From: Nocardioides sp. Root1257
Lineage (GTDB): Bacteria > Actinomycetota > Actinomycetes > Propionibacteriales > Nocardioidaceae
Reading direction: 5' to 3'
DNA: 64,000 nucleotides
NCBI RefSeq assembly: GCF_001425175.1
Contig: NZ_LMDV01000015.1
Span: 76,939 to 140,938, forward strand
Position 1 is the first letter of the stretch, and each line of letters opens with the position of its first letter. This document shows, piece by piece, positions 50,174 to 59,005 of the stretch. Below the pieces are notes generated by a model that was not told where the DNA came from, made no database searches, and saw nothing but the letters and a program-made list of their open reading frames with translations. The translations under genes were made by a program, and so were the position numbers.

Positions 50174-50784
50174 GTCGAGTGCTTAAGGTCCTGGCCGGTC
50201 GCGATGCGCCAGCCAGCCGAGGGATTGTCGGACCAGTGGTAGTTCGCGACGGTGTACCGGGTCGCTCCCGCGCTGGCTCGGTTTGGGCTCACCACGGACT
50301 TGCCGCCCTTGTCGATGATGTCGACGTCGCTCACATCCCAGCAAACGTCCACGGTCGCGGTTGGCACCTTGCCTGCGGACGGGTCGGAGTTGTCGAGGTT
50401 GACCGACTGCACGGTGACGTCGACGACCTTGGTGTCGCCGACCTGCCGGAGCTTCTGAGATCTCTCGGCCGTGAGCAGGCGCTTCTGGGCGGCGAGCTGG
50501 GTGCTGGTTGCGACCGATGAGAGCTGGGCGAGGGCCTTGGTCGAATCCTGGCGGAGGCCATCGAGTACAGCGAAGTAGCGGCGTACGACGTCCTCGGCCG
50601 CTGTCGCGGCAACCTCGGATGCCGAGGTCGGTGACGGGGACGACGACGTCGTGGTGGGCGAGGGCGCGGCGGTCGTCGCTGGGGGCGACGGGTCGGCGCT
50701 CGAACCCGAACTGGCGCAGCCGCTCAGCGCGGCCAGCACCACCGTGCCGGTCGCCCATGCCTTCACCCCGAGTGATCTGGTCAT
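50161..50784 (-). CDS. Lipoprotein of the Flp locus
   Basis: A 207-aa lipoprotein with a lipobox LSGC (C23) after TGTVVLAALSGC. A Ser/Pro/Thr linker leads to an external NTF2-like domain beginning AAEDVVRRYFAVLDGLRQDS, with VDVTVQSVNLDNSDPSAGKV and WDVSDVDIIDKGGKSVV as strands. It is the first gene of the Tad operon and is divergent from the relaxase. It could be a wall-side assembly factor. Function beyond the fold is not known. Confidence 0.8.
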   Translation of the reverse strand: MTRSLGVKAWATGTVVLAALSGCASSGSSADPSPPATTAAPSPTTTSSSPSPTSASEVAATAAEDVVRRYFAVLDGLRQDSTKALAQLSSVATSTQLAAQKRLLTAERSQKLRQVGDTKVVDVTVQSVNLDNSDPSAGKVPTATVDVCWDVSDVDIIDKGGKSVVSPNRASAGATRYTVANYHWSDNPSAGWRIATGQDLKHSTCVS

Positions 50785-51103
50785 GTGCGGTTCCTGCTTC
50801 CTCTCGCCGTCAGGCTCGAGAAGCGCAGACGACGCCCCACCGGCGGTGCGTGCATCGTCTGCTCGTCATCGTAAGCCCGAAATGCGGTCCGTGACCTGCG
50901 CGTCTTTCGCCGGCCTCTCACTCCCTCAGGTGCTCGCCGGTTGCCAGCCCAATCGACTGGCCGCTGAGCGCCCTCCCAGCGCCGCGACCCTCCTGTCCAG
51001 CGCCCTGCGCGGATTCAACCCCTCCCCGGCTTCACACGATGTGCAGATCGAGGGGTGCTGTGGAGAGGACGGCGTACCTGACGTCTGTGGGACGGAGGCG
51101 GCG
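50785..51103. promoter_or_regulatory. Divergent promoter region; candidate oriT
   Basis: A 319-base gap between the Tad operon and the relaxase gene, without a credible gene. It contains the inverted repeat GCAGACGA (50825-50832)/TCGTCTGC (50855-50862), with a nested CACCGGCGGTG palindrome inside. MobF relaxases usually nick close to their own gene, so this is the best place to look for oriT; no nic site can be named from sequence. The relaxase ribosome-binding site GGAGG is at 51094-51098. Confidence 0.45.
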
Positions 51104-54100
51104 ATGACGATCTCGATCCGGCGTATGTCCGCAGGCAGCGGGTACCACTACCTCCTGCGCAGCGTTGCCGCAGGAGACGGTTCCAGGGCGTTGTCGACGC
51201 CCTTGACGCGTTACTACGCCGAGGCGGGTACGCCGTCCGGCCGCTGGATGGGGACCGGTGTCGGCGAGTTCGGCTCGGGGCAGCTCCGTTCTGGAATGCT
51301 GGTGACGGAGGAGCAGCTCGCGCTGTTGATCGGGATGGGCCGAGACCCGATCACGGGTGATCAGCTCGGGAGGGCATACCCGGAGTACCAGCGGCTGAGC
51401 GACCGGATCGCGGAGCGCGTTGCAGCGCTCGAACCGGACCTGACCGAGGAGGACCGCGCGGCCGAGAACACTCGGATCGAGGCTGAGGAGAGTGCCGCGG
51501 GCGGGCGTCACGCGGTGGCCGGGTTCGACTTGACCTTCAGCGTCCCGAAGTCGGTGTCCGTGCTGTGGGGGGTCGCAGATGCTGACGTGCAGGAACGGAT
51601 TGCTGCCGCACATCACGCAGCGGTCGCAGACGTGGTCGACCTATTCGAACGCGAGGTCGCCGCTACCCGGGCAGGGTTCGCTTACCGCGACGGCGCCGTT
51701 GCACAAGTGAGCGTCGCTGGGGTGGCCGCTGTCGCCTACGACCACTTCGACTCCCGGGCCGGCGACCCCCAGCTCCACTCGCACGTCGTGATCGCCAACA
51801 GAATCCGCACAATGATGGACGGCCGGTGGCGCAGCCTGGACGGACGCCCCGTGTTCGCCTCCCGGACCGGACTCTCCGAGCACTACAACGCCCTGCTCGC
51901 CGACCGGCTCGCCCAGGAGGTCGGCGTCGAGTGGGAGCGCCGCGAGCGCGCCGCCGACCGGAATCCGCGGTGGGAGATCGTCGGCGTCACCGACGAGCTC
52001 ATTGGCGAGTTCTCGAGTCGTACCCGCGAGATCGAGCTCAAGAAGGACGAGCTGATCGCGGCCTACCGCGACAAGCATGGTCGGACGCCCTCGGCGAGGA
52101 CCATCATCGAGCTGCGGGCCCAGGCCACCCTGGCGACCCGCCCACCCAAGAAGGCCCGCTCCCTGGCTGACCTCACGGCCGACTGGCGCCGGCGAGCGAC
52201 GACCCGGCTCGGGAGGGACGCCACCGCCTGGGCATCAACCGTGATCGGCGAGCTGAACATGCCGCTGGTTGCCGAGGATGTGCCGCTGGCGGCGGTGGAG
52301 GCGATCGCCGGGGACGTGGTCGCGGTGATCGGGGTAAAGCGAGCGACCTGGGGCCATTGGAACCTGATGGCCGAAGCCACCAAACAGACGATGGACCTGC
52401 GGTTCGCCACCACCGCCGACCGCGAAGCAGTGCTCGGGACGGTCGTGGACGCCGCCCAGGCCAGGTCGGTCCGGCTGACCCCGCCCGAGCTCGCCACCAG
52501 CCCGGTCCGGTTCCAGCGCGAGGACGGCACGAGTGTCTTCCGGCCCAAGCACGCCGAGCGGTATTCGTCGAGGCTGATCCTCGACGCCGAGGCACGTCTT
52601 CTGACCCGCGCCGAAAACACTTCTGCGCCGATCCTGCGGCCGACCACGTTGGCGCGCGGGCTGGCCGGACCCGGCGCGCTGAGCCTCGAGCAGCGGCAGG
52701 CGGTCGAGTCGGTCGCTGGCTCGGGTCGGGTCGTCGACCTCCTCGTCGGCCCCGCCGGCGCGGGGAAGACCACCACGATGCGCGCACTCCGTGCCGCGTG
52801 GATCCGCGAGCAGGGCCGGGGGAGTGTGGTCGGGCTCGCGCCCTCCGCCGCGGCAGCTCAGGTACTCGGCGACGATCTCGAGGTCGGGTGTGAGAACACC
52901 GCGAAGTGGCTCCACGAGTACGACCACGGCCGCACCGAACTCCGCCCCGGCCAGCTGGTGATCATCGACGAAGCCACCCTCGCCGACACCCTCACCCTCG
53001 ACCGGATCACCGCCATCGCCGCGCGGGCCGGTGCCAAGACGCTGCTCGTCGGCGACCCTCACCAGCTCTCCTCGGTCGACGCCGGCGGAGCATTCAAACT
53101 CCTGGTGCACCGTCGCCCCGAGGCCCCTGAACTGGTCGAGCTGCATCGGTTCACCCACGAGTGGGAGAGGGCCGCCACCCTGGCGCTGCGAATCGGGGAG
53201 GTCGAGGTCATCTCCACCTACGCCCGCCAGCACCGCCTCCGCGAGGGCACGACCGACGAGATGCTCGACGCTGCCTACCGGGCCTGGCGCACCGATGCCG
53301 ACGCGGCGATCGCGAGCATCCTGGTCACCGAGTCGACTCACGCAATGCGGGCTCTCAATGAACGGGCCCGCGCCGAACGACTCCTTACCGAGGGCGCCGA
53401 AAACGGCCGCGAGATCCACCTGGCAGACGGCAACCGCGCCTCGGTCGGCGACGTCGTGATCACACGTCGCAACGACCGCAGCCTGACCACCAACACGGCC
53501 GCGACCCGATGGGTCAACAACGGCGACCGATGGCGCATCACCGACCTCCGCCACGACGGCTCGGTCGTCGTGGAACGCCTTGACCCCCGCGGCCGCGAGA
53601 GCACGGTCCTTCCGGTCGACTACGTCGCAGAGCACCTCGACCTTGGCTACGCCATCACCGCCCACCGCGCCCAGGGCGTCACCGTCGACACCGCCCACGT
53701 CGTCGTCACGAGCTCGACCACGCGGGAGAACCTTTACGTTTCCATGACCCGCGGCCGCGACGCGAACATCGCCTACGTCGCCCTCGACCAGCCCGACGAG
53801 GCCCACACAACCCCCGAGCCCGACGACGTCACCGCGCGGACAGTGCTTTGCGGCGTCCTCCAGCGCACCGGTGCCAGCCTTTCCGCGCACGAGACCATCG
53901 TGATCGAGCACGAACAGAATGCCCGGATCGACAGGCTCGCCGCCGAGCTCGAGACTATCGCCGCCGACGCCCAACACGACCGCTTCGCCGACCTCCTCCG
54001 ACGCTCCGGCCTCACCCCGGTGCAGCACGCCGCCGCCGTCGCCTCCAGCGCCTTTGGTCCGCTCACCGTAGTGCTGCGTCGCGCTGAGGCCTACCATCAC

Positions 54101-54685
54101 GACCTCGAGGATCTGGTGCCACGCATCGTCGGGCAACATTCGCTCGATGACGCCGACGACATCGCAGCGGTACTTCGCCACCGCGTCGACCACGCTGCCG
54201 CAACAATGCCTCGTGGCTGCCGCCTACGACCGCGACTAATCGCCGGCCTCATCCCCGCCCCCATCGGCCCGATGACTGCCGACGACCGCCAGGCCATCGA
54301 CGAACGCCAAGAGCTCATAGAGGCCCGCGCCGCCGCGCTCGCCGAGCACGCTCTCGAGTCCGGCGCTACATGGGTACGCAAGCTGGGCGCGCCACCGACA
54401 GACCAGCGCGACCTCGCGGCCTGGCGCGACGATGTCTCCACCGTCGCCGCCTACCGCGACCGCTACGCAGTTACCTCCGACCTCCCCACCGGCAGCCGGA
54501 CTCGCAACGAGACCCAAGCGGACGAGCGACGACGAGCGCTCCGGGCCGTTCGTCGCGCCGCGACCCGCACAGCGCAAAGCAATGGCGATCCCCTCGCCCC
54601 GACGGTCGCATACCGACCCGTTGGCCTGCCACAGACCGCCTCTGCAGCCGTCTGTCCACAAGACGCCAAGAGCGACGACTACTAG
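51104..54685 (+). CDS. MobF family relaxase-helicase (TraA/TrwC-like)
   Basis: A 1193-aa conjugative relaxase. Candidate catalytic tyrosines are in YHYLL and LTRYYAEAGTPSGRW (residues about 14-40). The metal-binding triad is H214 (AYDHFD), H225 and H227 (DPQLHSHVVI). The helicase half begins near residue 520 with LSLEQRQAVESVAGSGRVVD; Walker A GPAGAGKTTT is near 548, Walker B is QLVIIDEATLAD, and GDPHQLSSVDAGGAF and AITAHRAQGVTVDTAHVV are later motifs. The frame is open 453 bases further upstream, but the ATG at 51104 has GGAGG five bases before it and begins the conserved N-terminus. It is alone in its orientation in the transfer region. Confidence 0.93.
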   Translation: MTISIRRMSAGSGYHYLLRSVAAGDGSRALSTPLTRYYAEAGTPSGRWMGTGVGEFGSGQLRSGMLVTEEQLALLIGMGRDPITGDQLGRAYPEYQRLSDRIAERVAALEPDLTEEDRAAENTRIEAEESAAGGRHAVAGFDLTFSVPKSVSVLWGVADADVQERIAAAHHAAVADVVDLFEREVAATRAGFAYRDGAVAQVSVAGVAAVAYDHFDSRAGDPQLHSHVVIANRIRTMMDGRWRSLDGRPVFASRTGLSEHYNALLADRLAQEVGVEWERRERAADRNPRWEIVGVTDELIGEFSSRTREIELKKDELIAAYRDKHGRTPSARTIIELRAQATLATRPPKKARSLADLTADWRRRATTRLGRDATAWASTVIGELNMPLVAEDVPLAAVEAIAGDVVAVIGVKRATWGHWNLMAEATKQTMDLRFATTADREAVLGTVVDAAQARSVRLTPPELATSPVRFQREDGTSVFRPKHAERYSSRLILDAEARLLTRAENTSAPILRPTTLARGLAGPGALSLEQRQAVESVAGSGRVVDLLVGPAGAGKTTTMRALRAAWIREQGRGSVVGLAPSAAAAQVLGDDLEVGCENTAKWLHEYDHGRTELRPGQLVIIDEATLADTLTLDRITAIAARAGAKTLLVGDPHQLSSVDAGGAFKLLVHRRPEAPELVELHRFTHEWERAATLALRIGEVEVISTYARQHRLREGTTDEMLDAAYRAWRTDADAAIASILVTESTHAMRALNERARAERLLTEGAENGREIHLADGNRASVGDVVITRRNDRSLTTNTAATRWVNNGDRWRITDLRHDGSVVVERLDPRGRESTVLPVDYVAEHLDLGYAITAHRAQGVTVDTAHVVVTSSTTRENLYVSMTRGRDANIAYVALDQPDEAHTTPEPDDVTARTVLCGVLQRTGASLSAHETIVIEHEQNARIDRLAAELETIAADAQHDRFADLLRRSGLTPVQHAAAVASSAFGPLTVVLRRAEAYHHDLEDLVPRIVGQHSLDDADDIAAVLRHRVDHAAATMPRGCRLRPRLIAGLIPAPIGPMTADDRQAIDERQELIEARAAALAEHALESGATWVRKLGAPPTDQRDLAAWRDDVSTVAAYRDRYAVTSDLPTGSRTRNETQADERRRALRAVRRAATRTAQSNGDPLAPTVAYRPVGLPQTASAAVCPQDAKSDDY

Positions 54686-54736
54686 TGGTTATCCCCGGCG
54701 TAAGAACGAAGAGCACCTGTCGATGAGGAGATCCGC

Positions 54737-55063
54737 ATGCTGACCCTGCTTGCTATCCCGGTGCTGTGGGCCGTGATGCGAACGCACGAATACCTTCAGG
54801 CCTACGCGCCTACGAACGTGCTGGCCCGGTCGGCACGTTGCGCCCCGCCGACCTGGGATAAGGCCGTCGGGCTTCCCACCCTCACGCTCGCATTCCTCGC
54901 CGCTACGCGCGGGCTTGCAGAGGCAGTCGCGGCCGGGGCACCGTCCTGGCTCAACCTCGCCGTTCTAGTCCTGGCCTGGGACACCATGAAGGTCGGATGC
55001 GTCACGGTTGGCGTCGAGGCGTGTGCCGCGGCGAGGATCTGTCGCCGCGCGACTCAGCCGTGA
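54737..55063 (+). CDS. Small membrane protein, 108 aa
   Basis: Two or three hydrophobic segments (LTLLAIPVLWAVMRT, GLPTLTLAFLAATRGLAEAV, LNLAVLVLAWDTMKVGCVTV) and a GAGGAG-type ribosome-binding site before the ATG. It lies 51 bases after the relaxase and may be co-transcribed. Similar small membrane proteins in conjugative elements act in entry exclusion or immunity, but there is no motif to support that here. Confidence 0.6.
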   Translation: MLTLLAIPVLWAVMRTHEYLQAYAPTNVLARSARCAPPTWDKAVGLPTLTLAFLAATRGLAEAVAAGAPSWLNLAVLVLAWDTMKVGCVTVGVEACAAARICRRATQP

Positions 55064-55325
55064 GGCGAATTGGCACGTAGGTGCTCACACCGCCGACAGG
55101 GCATAGGGATCGAGAATTCGCATGCGGCCACGCATTGCGATCTCATGTCGGGCTCGTGAGCCTGAAGACAGGGCGAGGTGACGCCAAGCCATCAATCGAA
55201 CGGCCCGTTCGCCGGTATCCTCACGCGACGATCGATCAACGTTGCTAATCCGTGTGTGATGATTGACGCCTGGTTGAGCGCATGCTGGCCTTGGGGTCTG
55301 GCGTAGAGAGAAGCAGGTTGACCTC

Positions 55326-56471
55326 ATGAGTGACGACTCGGACCGATGGCTCTCGACGTCGGAGGCCAGTGCGAGGCTCGGCGTGCGGCCGCAGACTCTG
55401 TATGCCTACGTGAGTCGCGGGATGCTCAACCCTCGCCGCGAAGGTCGACGCAGCTTCTTCTTGGTTGAGGAGCTAGACAACCTCGAGCCGCGAGGGAAGA
55501 GAACTCTGCGGCCAGGTCGTATCGAGATCGCGATCGATAGTGCGGTGACTTTGCTCGAAAGTGACGGTCGCCTGTTCTACCGAGGACAAGACGTCCAAGC
55601 GGTCGGACCGTCATGGAGCTTCGAGAGGACCGCAGAGCTCCTTTGGTCGGGACACGATGCGGGTGAGCCCAAGCCGTGGCCGGTAGCCCCCGACGCTGAA
55701 GCACCTGGGCGAACCCTTACAGATCGGGTCCGCAACGCGATGGCATCCCTGGCGGTGAACGCGCCTGAGATCGACACTCGACCGGCTGGAGCTAGGTCGA
55801 TAGGGCGCCGTATCTTGCCGCAACTCGTTGCCTCTTTGCCGCTCGTCGGAGGTCGGGAAGTGGCTGCGCGAGCGCCGCTGGCTCGCCAGCTCTGGCCACG
55901 GCTGACCGACCTGCCGTCAACGCCCGAACGCATCGCAGCCCTTAACTGCGCCCTCATCGTCTTTGCGGACTTTCAACTCGTTCGGTCAACTATCGCGGCA
56001 CGGTTTGCTGCCTCGTCCGAGGCTCCGCCGCTTGACGCGGTTCTCGCAGCGATGGCAACGCACTCCGGCGTTGCCAGGCACGGCTTCCGAACCTCGATGG
56101 AGGAGGCATTGAGAGTCGGCGGCGAGCCTCCGGGAGCGTACGACCAGGTCGCTTTCACTAGCCGCGATCCGCGGGCCGAGACCCTCATTCCGCTCATCGA
56201 ACCAGCGGCGTCGGCGTCGGCTTGGCCGCTGGTTCAACTGACTCTCAGCGACGAGCGTCCGCCTAGTGCGGACCTCGCCCTCGCCTGCCTCGCGGTCGCT
56301 TGCGAGATGGCGCCGACCGCGAGTGAGGCGATCTACACGATCGCCCGCGTCGCGGGCCTCTTGGCGCACGTGGCTGAGGAGTACGACCACCCCTCGGCCT
56401 TCCGGCCCAACGTCGGCTACCGAGGACCGGTCCCGTCCGAGTATCTCGGCGACGACACTGTGGCGCTCTGA
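55326..56471 (+). CDS. HTH-citrate synthase-like fusion, probable regulator
   Basis: A 381-aa protein. The first 50 residues are a MerR/AlpA-type HTH (WLSTSEASARLGVRPQTLYA, then YVSRGMLNPRREGRR). The rest follows the citrate-synthase fold: AIDSAVTLLESDGRLFYRGQ, an ARHGF site, and the closing ARVAGLLAHVAEEYDHP...RPNVGYRGP. In citrate synthases the motif PGFGH...DPRA carries a catalytic His; here it is PPGAYDQVAFTSRDPRA, with the His replaced, so enzymatic activity is doubtful. It stands directly before the ABC transporter and oxidation genes and may sense a CoA ester and control them. Confidence 0.82.
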   Translation: MSDDSDRWLSTSEASARLGVRPQTLYAYVSRGMLNPRREGRRSFFLVEELDNLEPRGKRTLRPGRIEIAIDSAVTLLESDGRLFYRGQDVQAVGPSWSFERTAELLWSGHDAGEPKPWPVAPDAEAPGRTLTDRVRNAMASLAVNAPEIDTRPAGARSIGRRILPQLVASLPLVGGREVAARAPLARQLWPRLTDLPSTPERIAALNCALIVFADFQLVRSTIAARFAASSEAPPLDAVLAAMATHSGVARHGFRTSMEEALRVGGEPPGAYDQVAFTSRDPRAETLIPLIEPAASASAWPLVQLTLSDERPPSADLALACLAVACEMAPTASEAIYTIARVAGLLAHVAEEYDHPSAFRPNVGYRGPVPSEYLGDDTVAL

Positions 56472-56855
56472 CCTAGGCCGCCTGCGGCGGGGCCCTCGAT
56501 CGGCGTTCGTGCGAATTGGTGCGGGCGCCGATCTGGCGCGCCCTCCCGGGCCGCGGTTGAGAGTTGATCCCCAAAATTACATGTTGATGCTTGTGCAATC
56601 AACATGGACGATGTAGCGTCCGTCACACGTTCGGCGGACCACGATCTCCCCTGTCGGACAGACGGTGAAGGAACTGGTAACGGGTCAGTCACCAAGCGAG
56701 CTGCAGCCGCGACTCCCGGAGACGGGAGTGCGGATAGTGCTCGGGCTTCAACGGGCCGCGGCCGGCGGCATCCGGGATGCCGAGCCCGCACAGTCCCGAA
56801 GTAGGGATGGCAGCTCGGACGACCACCAACGCCACAAACAACTAGGAGTTCAACC
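56472..56855. other. Upstream region of the catabolic operon
   Basis: A 384-base gap without a supported gene. It holds a perfect inverted repeat (56580-56606, listed separately), a nearby AT-rich patch (CCCCAAAATTAC, 56569-56580) and GGACG-ATGTAG-CGTCC at 56607-56622. It most likely contains the promoter and operator of the transporter-oxidase operon. AGGAG seven bases before 56856 serves the first gene. Confidence 0.6.
56580..56606. promoter_or_regulatory. Inverted repeat, candidate operator
   Basis: CATGTTGAT (56580-56588) and ATCAACATG (56598-56606) are perfectly complementary with a 9-base spacer (GCTTGTGCA). Centre-to-centre spacing of two helical turns fits a dimeric HTH regulator. 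TTGATC also occurs 18 bases upstream. The HTH-citrate synthase-like protein encoded just before is the obvious candidate to bind it. Confidence 0.6.
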
Positions 56856-57914
56856 ATGAAGTTCTCCCTCGCCAAGGCATTGTCGGGTGCAGCTGTGGCC
56901 GCCCTCGTCCTGCCTCTTGCGGCATGCTCATCGTCGGACTCGGGTGCGCAGAGTGGGACCGACACGACCGCCTCGGCGAGCGTGGACTCCAGCATCTGCG
57001 TCGACAAGAAGACTGTCGGTTACGTCGATATCTACAACGCGTCGCCCATCGAGAAGGTGATGTCGGACGCGGCGAATCAGATCACCGACACCCTCGGCTG
57101 GGATCTCAAGCTCGTCGACGGTGCTGGCGACTTCGCGAAGATGCAGACCGGTATCCAGAACCTCATCTCTCAGAAGGTTGACCTGATCCTGCTTGCTTCC
57201 TCTGACGCCGCACCGCTTCGCGAGGGCCTCCAGGCCGCGAAGGAGGCCAACATTCCAGTCATCGAGATCGGTGGTGGCACGACTGCGTCGGATCTGTTCG
57301 CCGCGCAGTATGCCGAGGACGAGGTCGAGCTCGGCCGAACCATGGGTCAGTACATCGTCGATAACTACGACGGTGCGAAGATCGCCGACCTGGCCACCTC
57401 ACTGAACTACTCTGGCACGGCGCGTGAGAAGGGCTTCCAGGAGGCGGTCTCTGACTCCGACGGAGCGGTCGAGGTCGTGGCAAACCAGCAGGTCGACTCC
57501 GCCGATCCGAATAGTGCCAGCAAGATCATGACTGACATGCTCACGGCCAACCCGCAGATCGACGCGGTCTGGGCAACATTCGACTCCATGGCCGCCTCTG
57601 CCGCGGCGTCCATCCGTCAGAAGGGGTCGGATGCCAAGTTGTTCACGACGTTCGCGACCCCGTCCAACCTGGAGATGATCGATAAGGGCGAACTGACCGG
57701 CGTCGTGGACTCCAACCTCGCGCTGACACCGATCGTGGCTCTCGACCAGTTCCTGGCCTACACCACGAACGACACGCCGTTCGACCCGAACGCCATCGAG
57801 GCGGCCGGCGGGCTCGGTTACCGCGTGGTGACGACGGCCGATAAGTCGTTCGACACGACCGAGACCCTTGCCCCGTTCCTCGAGAACTGGAAGACCGAGT
57901 ACGCCTGCAAGTAG
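56856..57914 (+). CDS. Sugar/small-molecule ABC transporter substrate-binding lipoprotein
   Basis: A 352-aa lipoprotein of the ribose-binding (type I periplasmic binding) family. The lipobox LAAC gives C24 after a hydrophobic leader. The fold is shown by VGYVDIYNASPIEKVMSDAA, QKVDLILLASSDAAPLREGL, DLATSLNYSGTAREKGFQEA, NPQIDAVWATFDSMAASAA and GLGYRVVTTADKSF. It delivers the substrate to the permease encoded next. The ligand cannot be deduced; the adjacent enzymes suggest an alcohol, ester or related compound rather than a sugar. Confidence 0.9.
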   Translation: MKFSLAKALSGAAVAALVLPLAACSSSDSGAQSGTDTTASASVDSSICVDKKTVGYVDIYNASPIEKVMSDAANQITDTLGWDLKLVDGAGDFAKMQTGIQNLISQKVDLILLASSDAAPLREGLQAAKEANIPVIEIGGGTTASDLFAAQYAEDEVELGRTMGQYIVDNYDGAKIADLATSLNYSGTAREKGFQEAVSDSDGAVEVVANQQVDSADPNSASKIMTDMLTANPQIDAVWATFDSMAASAAASIRQKGSDAKLFTTFATPSNLEMIDKGELTGVVDSNLALTPIVALDQFLAYTTNDTPFDPNAIEAAGGLGYRVVTTADKSFDTTETLAPFLENWKTEYACK

Positions 57915-57955
57915 CGGTCCGAGCATCAGTTGTCAGTCGAGCAAGAAAGGTAGGT

Positions 57956-59005
57956 GTGCACGCGATGCCCGAGACTCAGAACTCCGCTTCGATAGAGAGC
58001 GAGGAGGGCGTCGGCGTCAACCGCAAGGCTGACGACGTCCGGGTGCCTGCGGCGAAGACCGCAGGCACCCGGACCTGGATCATGAACGCCGCCGAAAAGT
58101 GGGCGACCATCGTTGGATTCGCAGCCATCGTCGCCTTCTTCTGGGCCAAGGCGCCCGACACGTTCGGGACCGTCGACAACTTCAAGGCGATCCTTGACCA
58201 GGCAGCGATCCCGATCCTCTTGGGGGTTGGCCTCACCGCCGTCCTGGCGGTCGCCGAGTTCGACCTCTCGTTTCCCTACGTGCTCGGACTCTCATCGGCA
58301 GCGGCGACATTGGTGATGACCGACCACCAAGGCGGGCCAGTGGCGGCGATCGTGGTAGGCATCCTCGCCGCCGTCGCTGCGAACATGATCTCGGGGTACC
58401 TAGTGGCTCAGCAGCGCGTGTCCTCGTTCGTCGTTACCCTCGGCTTCGGATTCGTCTGGCTCGGCATCGCCAATGGACTCACCGACTCGACTGTGATCTC
58501 TCAGGGCATGAACGAGACGTTCATCAACCTTGTTCTGCACCGCCCACTCGGCATCACCTTGGCGACGTGGATCGCAGTCGGCTTCGCACTCCTCGTAGCC
58601 ATCCTGTTCCGCTGGACCGTTGCGGGCCGCAACATCATGGCCGTGGGAAGCAACCCCACGGCTAGCCGGCTGGCGGGGTTGCCGCTGGATCGGATCCGAA
58701 TCGGGGCCTACATGATCCTCGGCCTGGGTGCCGGCATCGCGGCAATGATCATCACCTCGCGACAGGCGCAGTACACCCCGAACGTCGGCGCCGGGCTTTT
58801 CCTGTCTCCATACGTCGCCGCCTTCTTCGGTATGTCGGTACTCGCGGTACGGCGCTTCAACGTGTTCGGCACTGTCGTTGGAGCTCTCTTCATGGGGACT
58901 CTGCAGACTGGCCTGGTCATCATCGGATCCGCATCGTGGCTATACGAGCTGATCCAGGGAGGTGCGCTCCTCGTCATTCTGCTCATCGCACGACGGGCAG
59001 CGTGA
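57956..59005 (+). CDS. ABC transporter permease (RbsC-like)
   Basis: A 349-aa polytopic membrane protein with an unusually long hydrophilic N-terminus of about 45 residues, then about nine helices (WATIVGFAAIVAFFWAKAPD, LLGVGLTAVLAVAEFDLSFP). The family motif ILFRWTVAGRNIMAVGSNPT followed by ASRLAGLPLDRIRIGAYMIL contacts the ATPase. The GTG at 57956 has GAAAGG five bases upstream; ATG at 57965 is the alternative. The stop overlaps the ATPase gene start by four bases. Confidence 0.88.
   Translation: MHAMPETQNSASIESEEGVGVNRKADDVRVPAAKTAGTRTWIMNAAEKWATIVGFAAIVAFFWAKAPDTFGTVDNFKAILDQAAIPILLGVGLTAVLAVAEFDLSFPYVLGLSSAAATLVMTDHQGGPVAAIVVGILAAVAANMISGYLVAQQRVSSFVVTLGFGFVWLGIANGLTDSTVISQGMNETFINLVLHRPLGITLATWIAVGFALLVAILFRWTVAGRNIMAVGSNPTASRLAGLPLDRIRIGAYMILGLGAGIAAMIITSRQAQYTPNVGAGLFLSPYVAAFFGMSVLAVRRFNVFGTVVGALFMGTLQTGLVIIGSASWLYELIQGGALLVILLIARRAA

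Noticed and set aside
52235..54193. 652-aa open frame on the minus strand inside the relaxase gene
   Set aside because: Antisense shadow of a GC-rich gene; the plus-strand frame holds all relaxase and helicase motifs.
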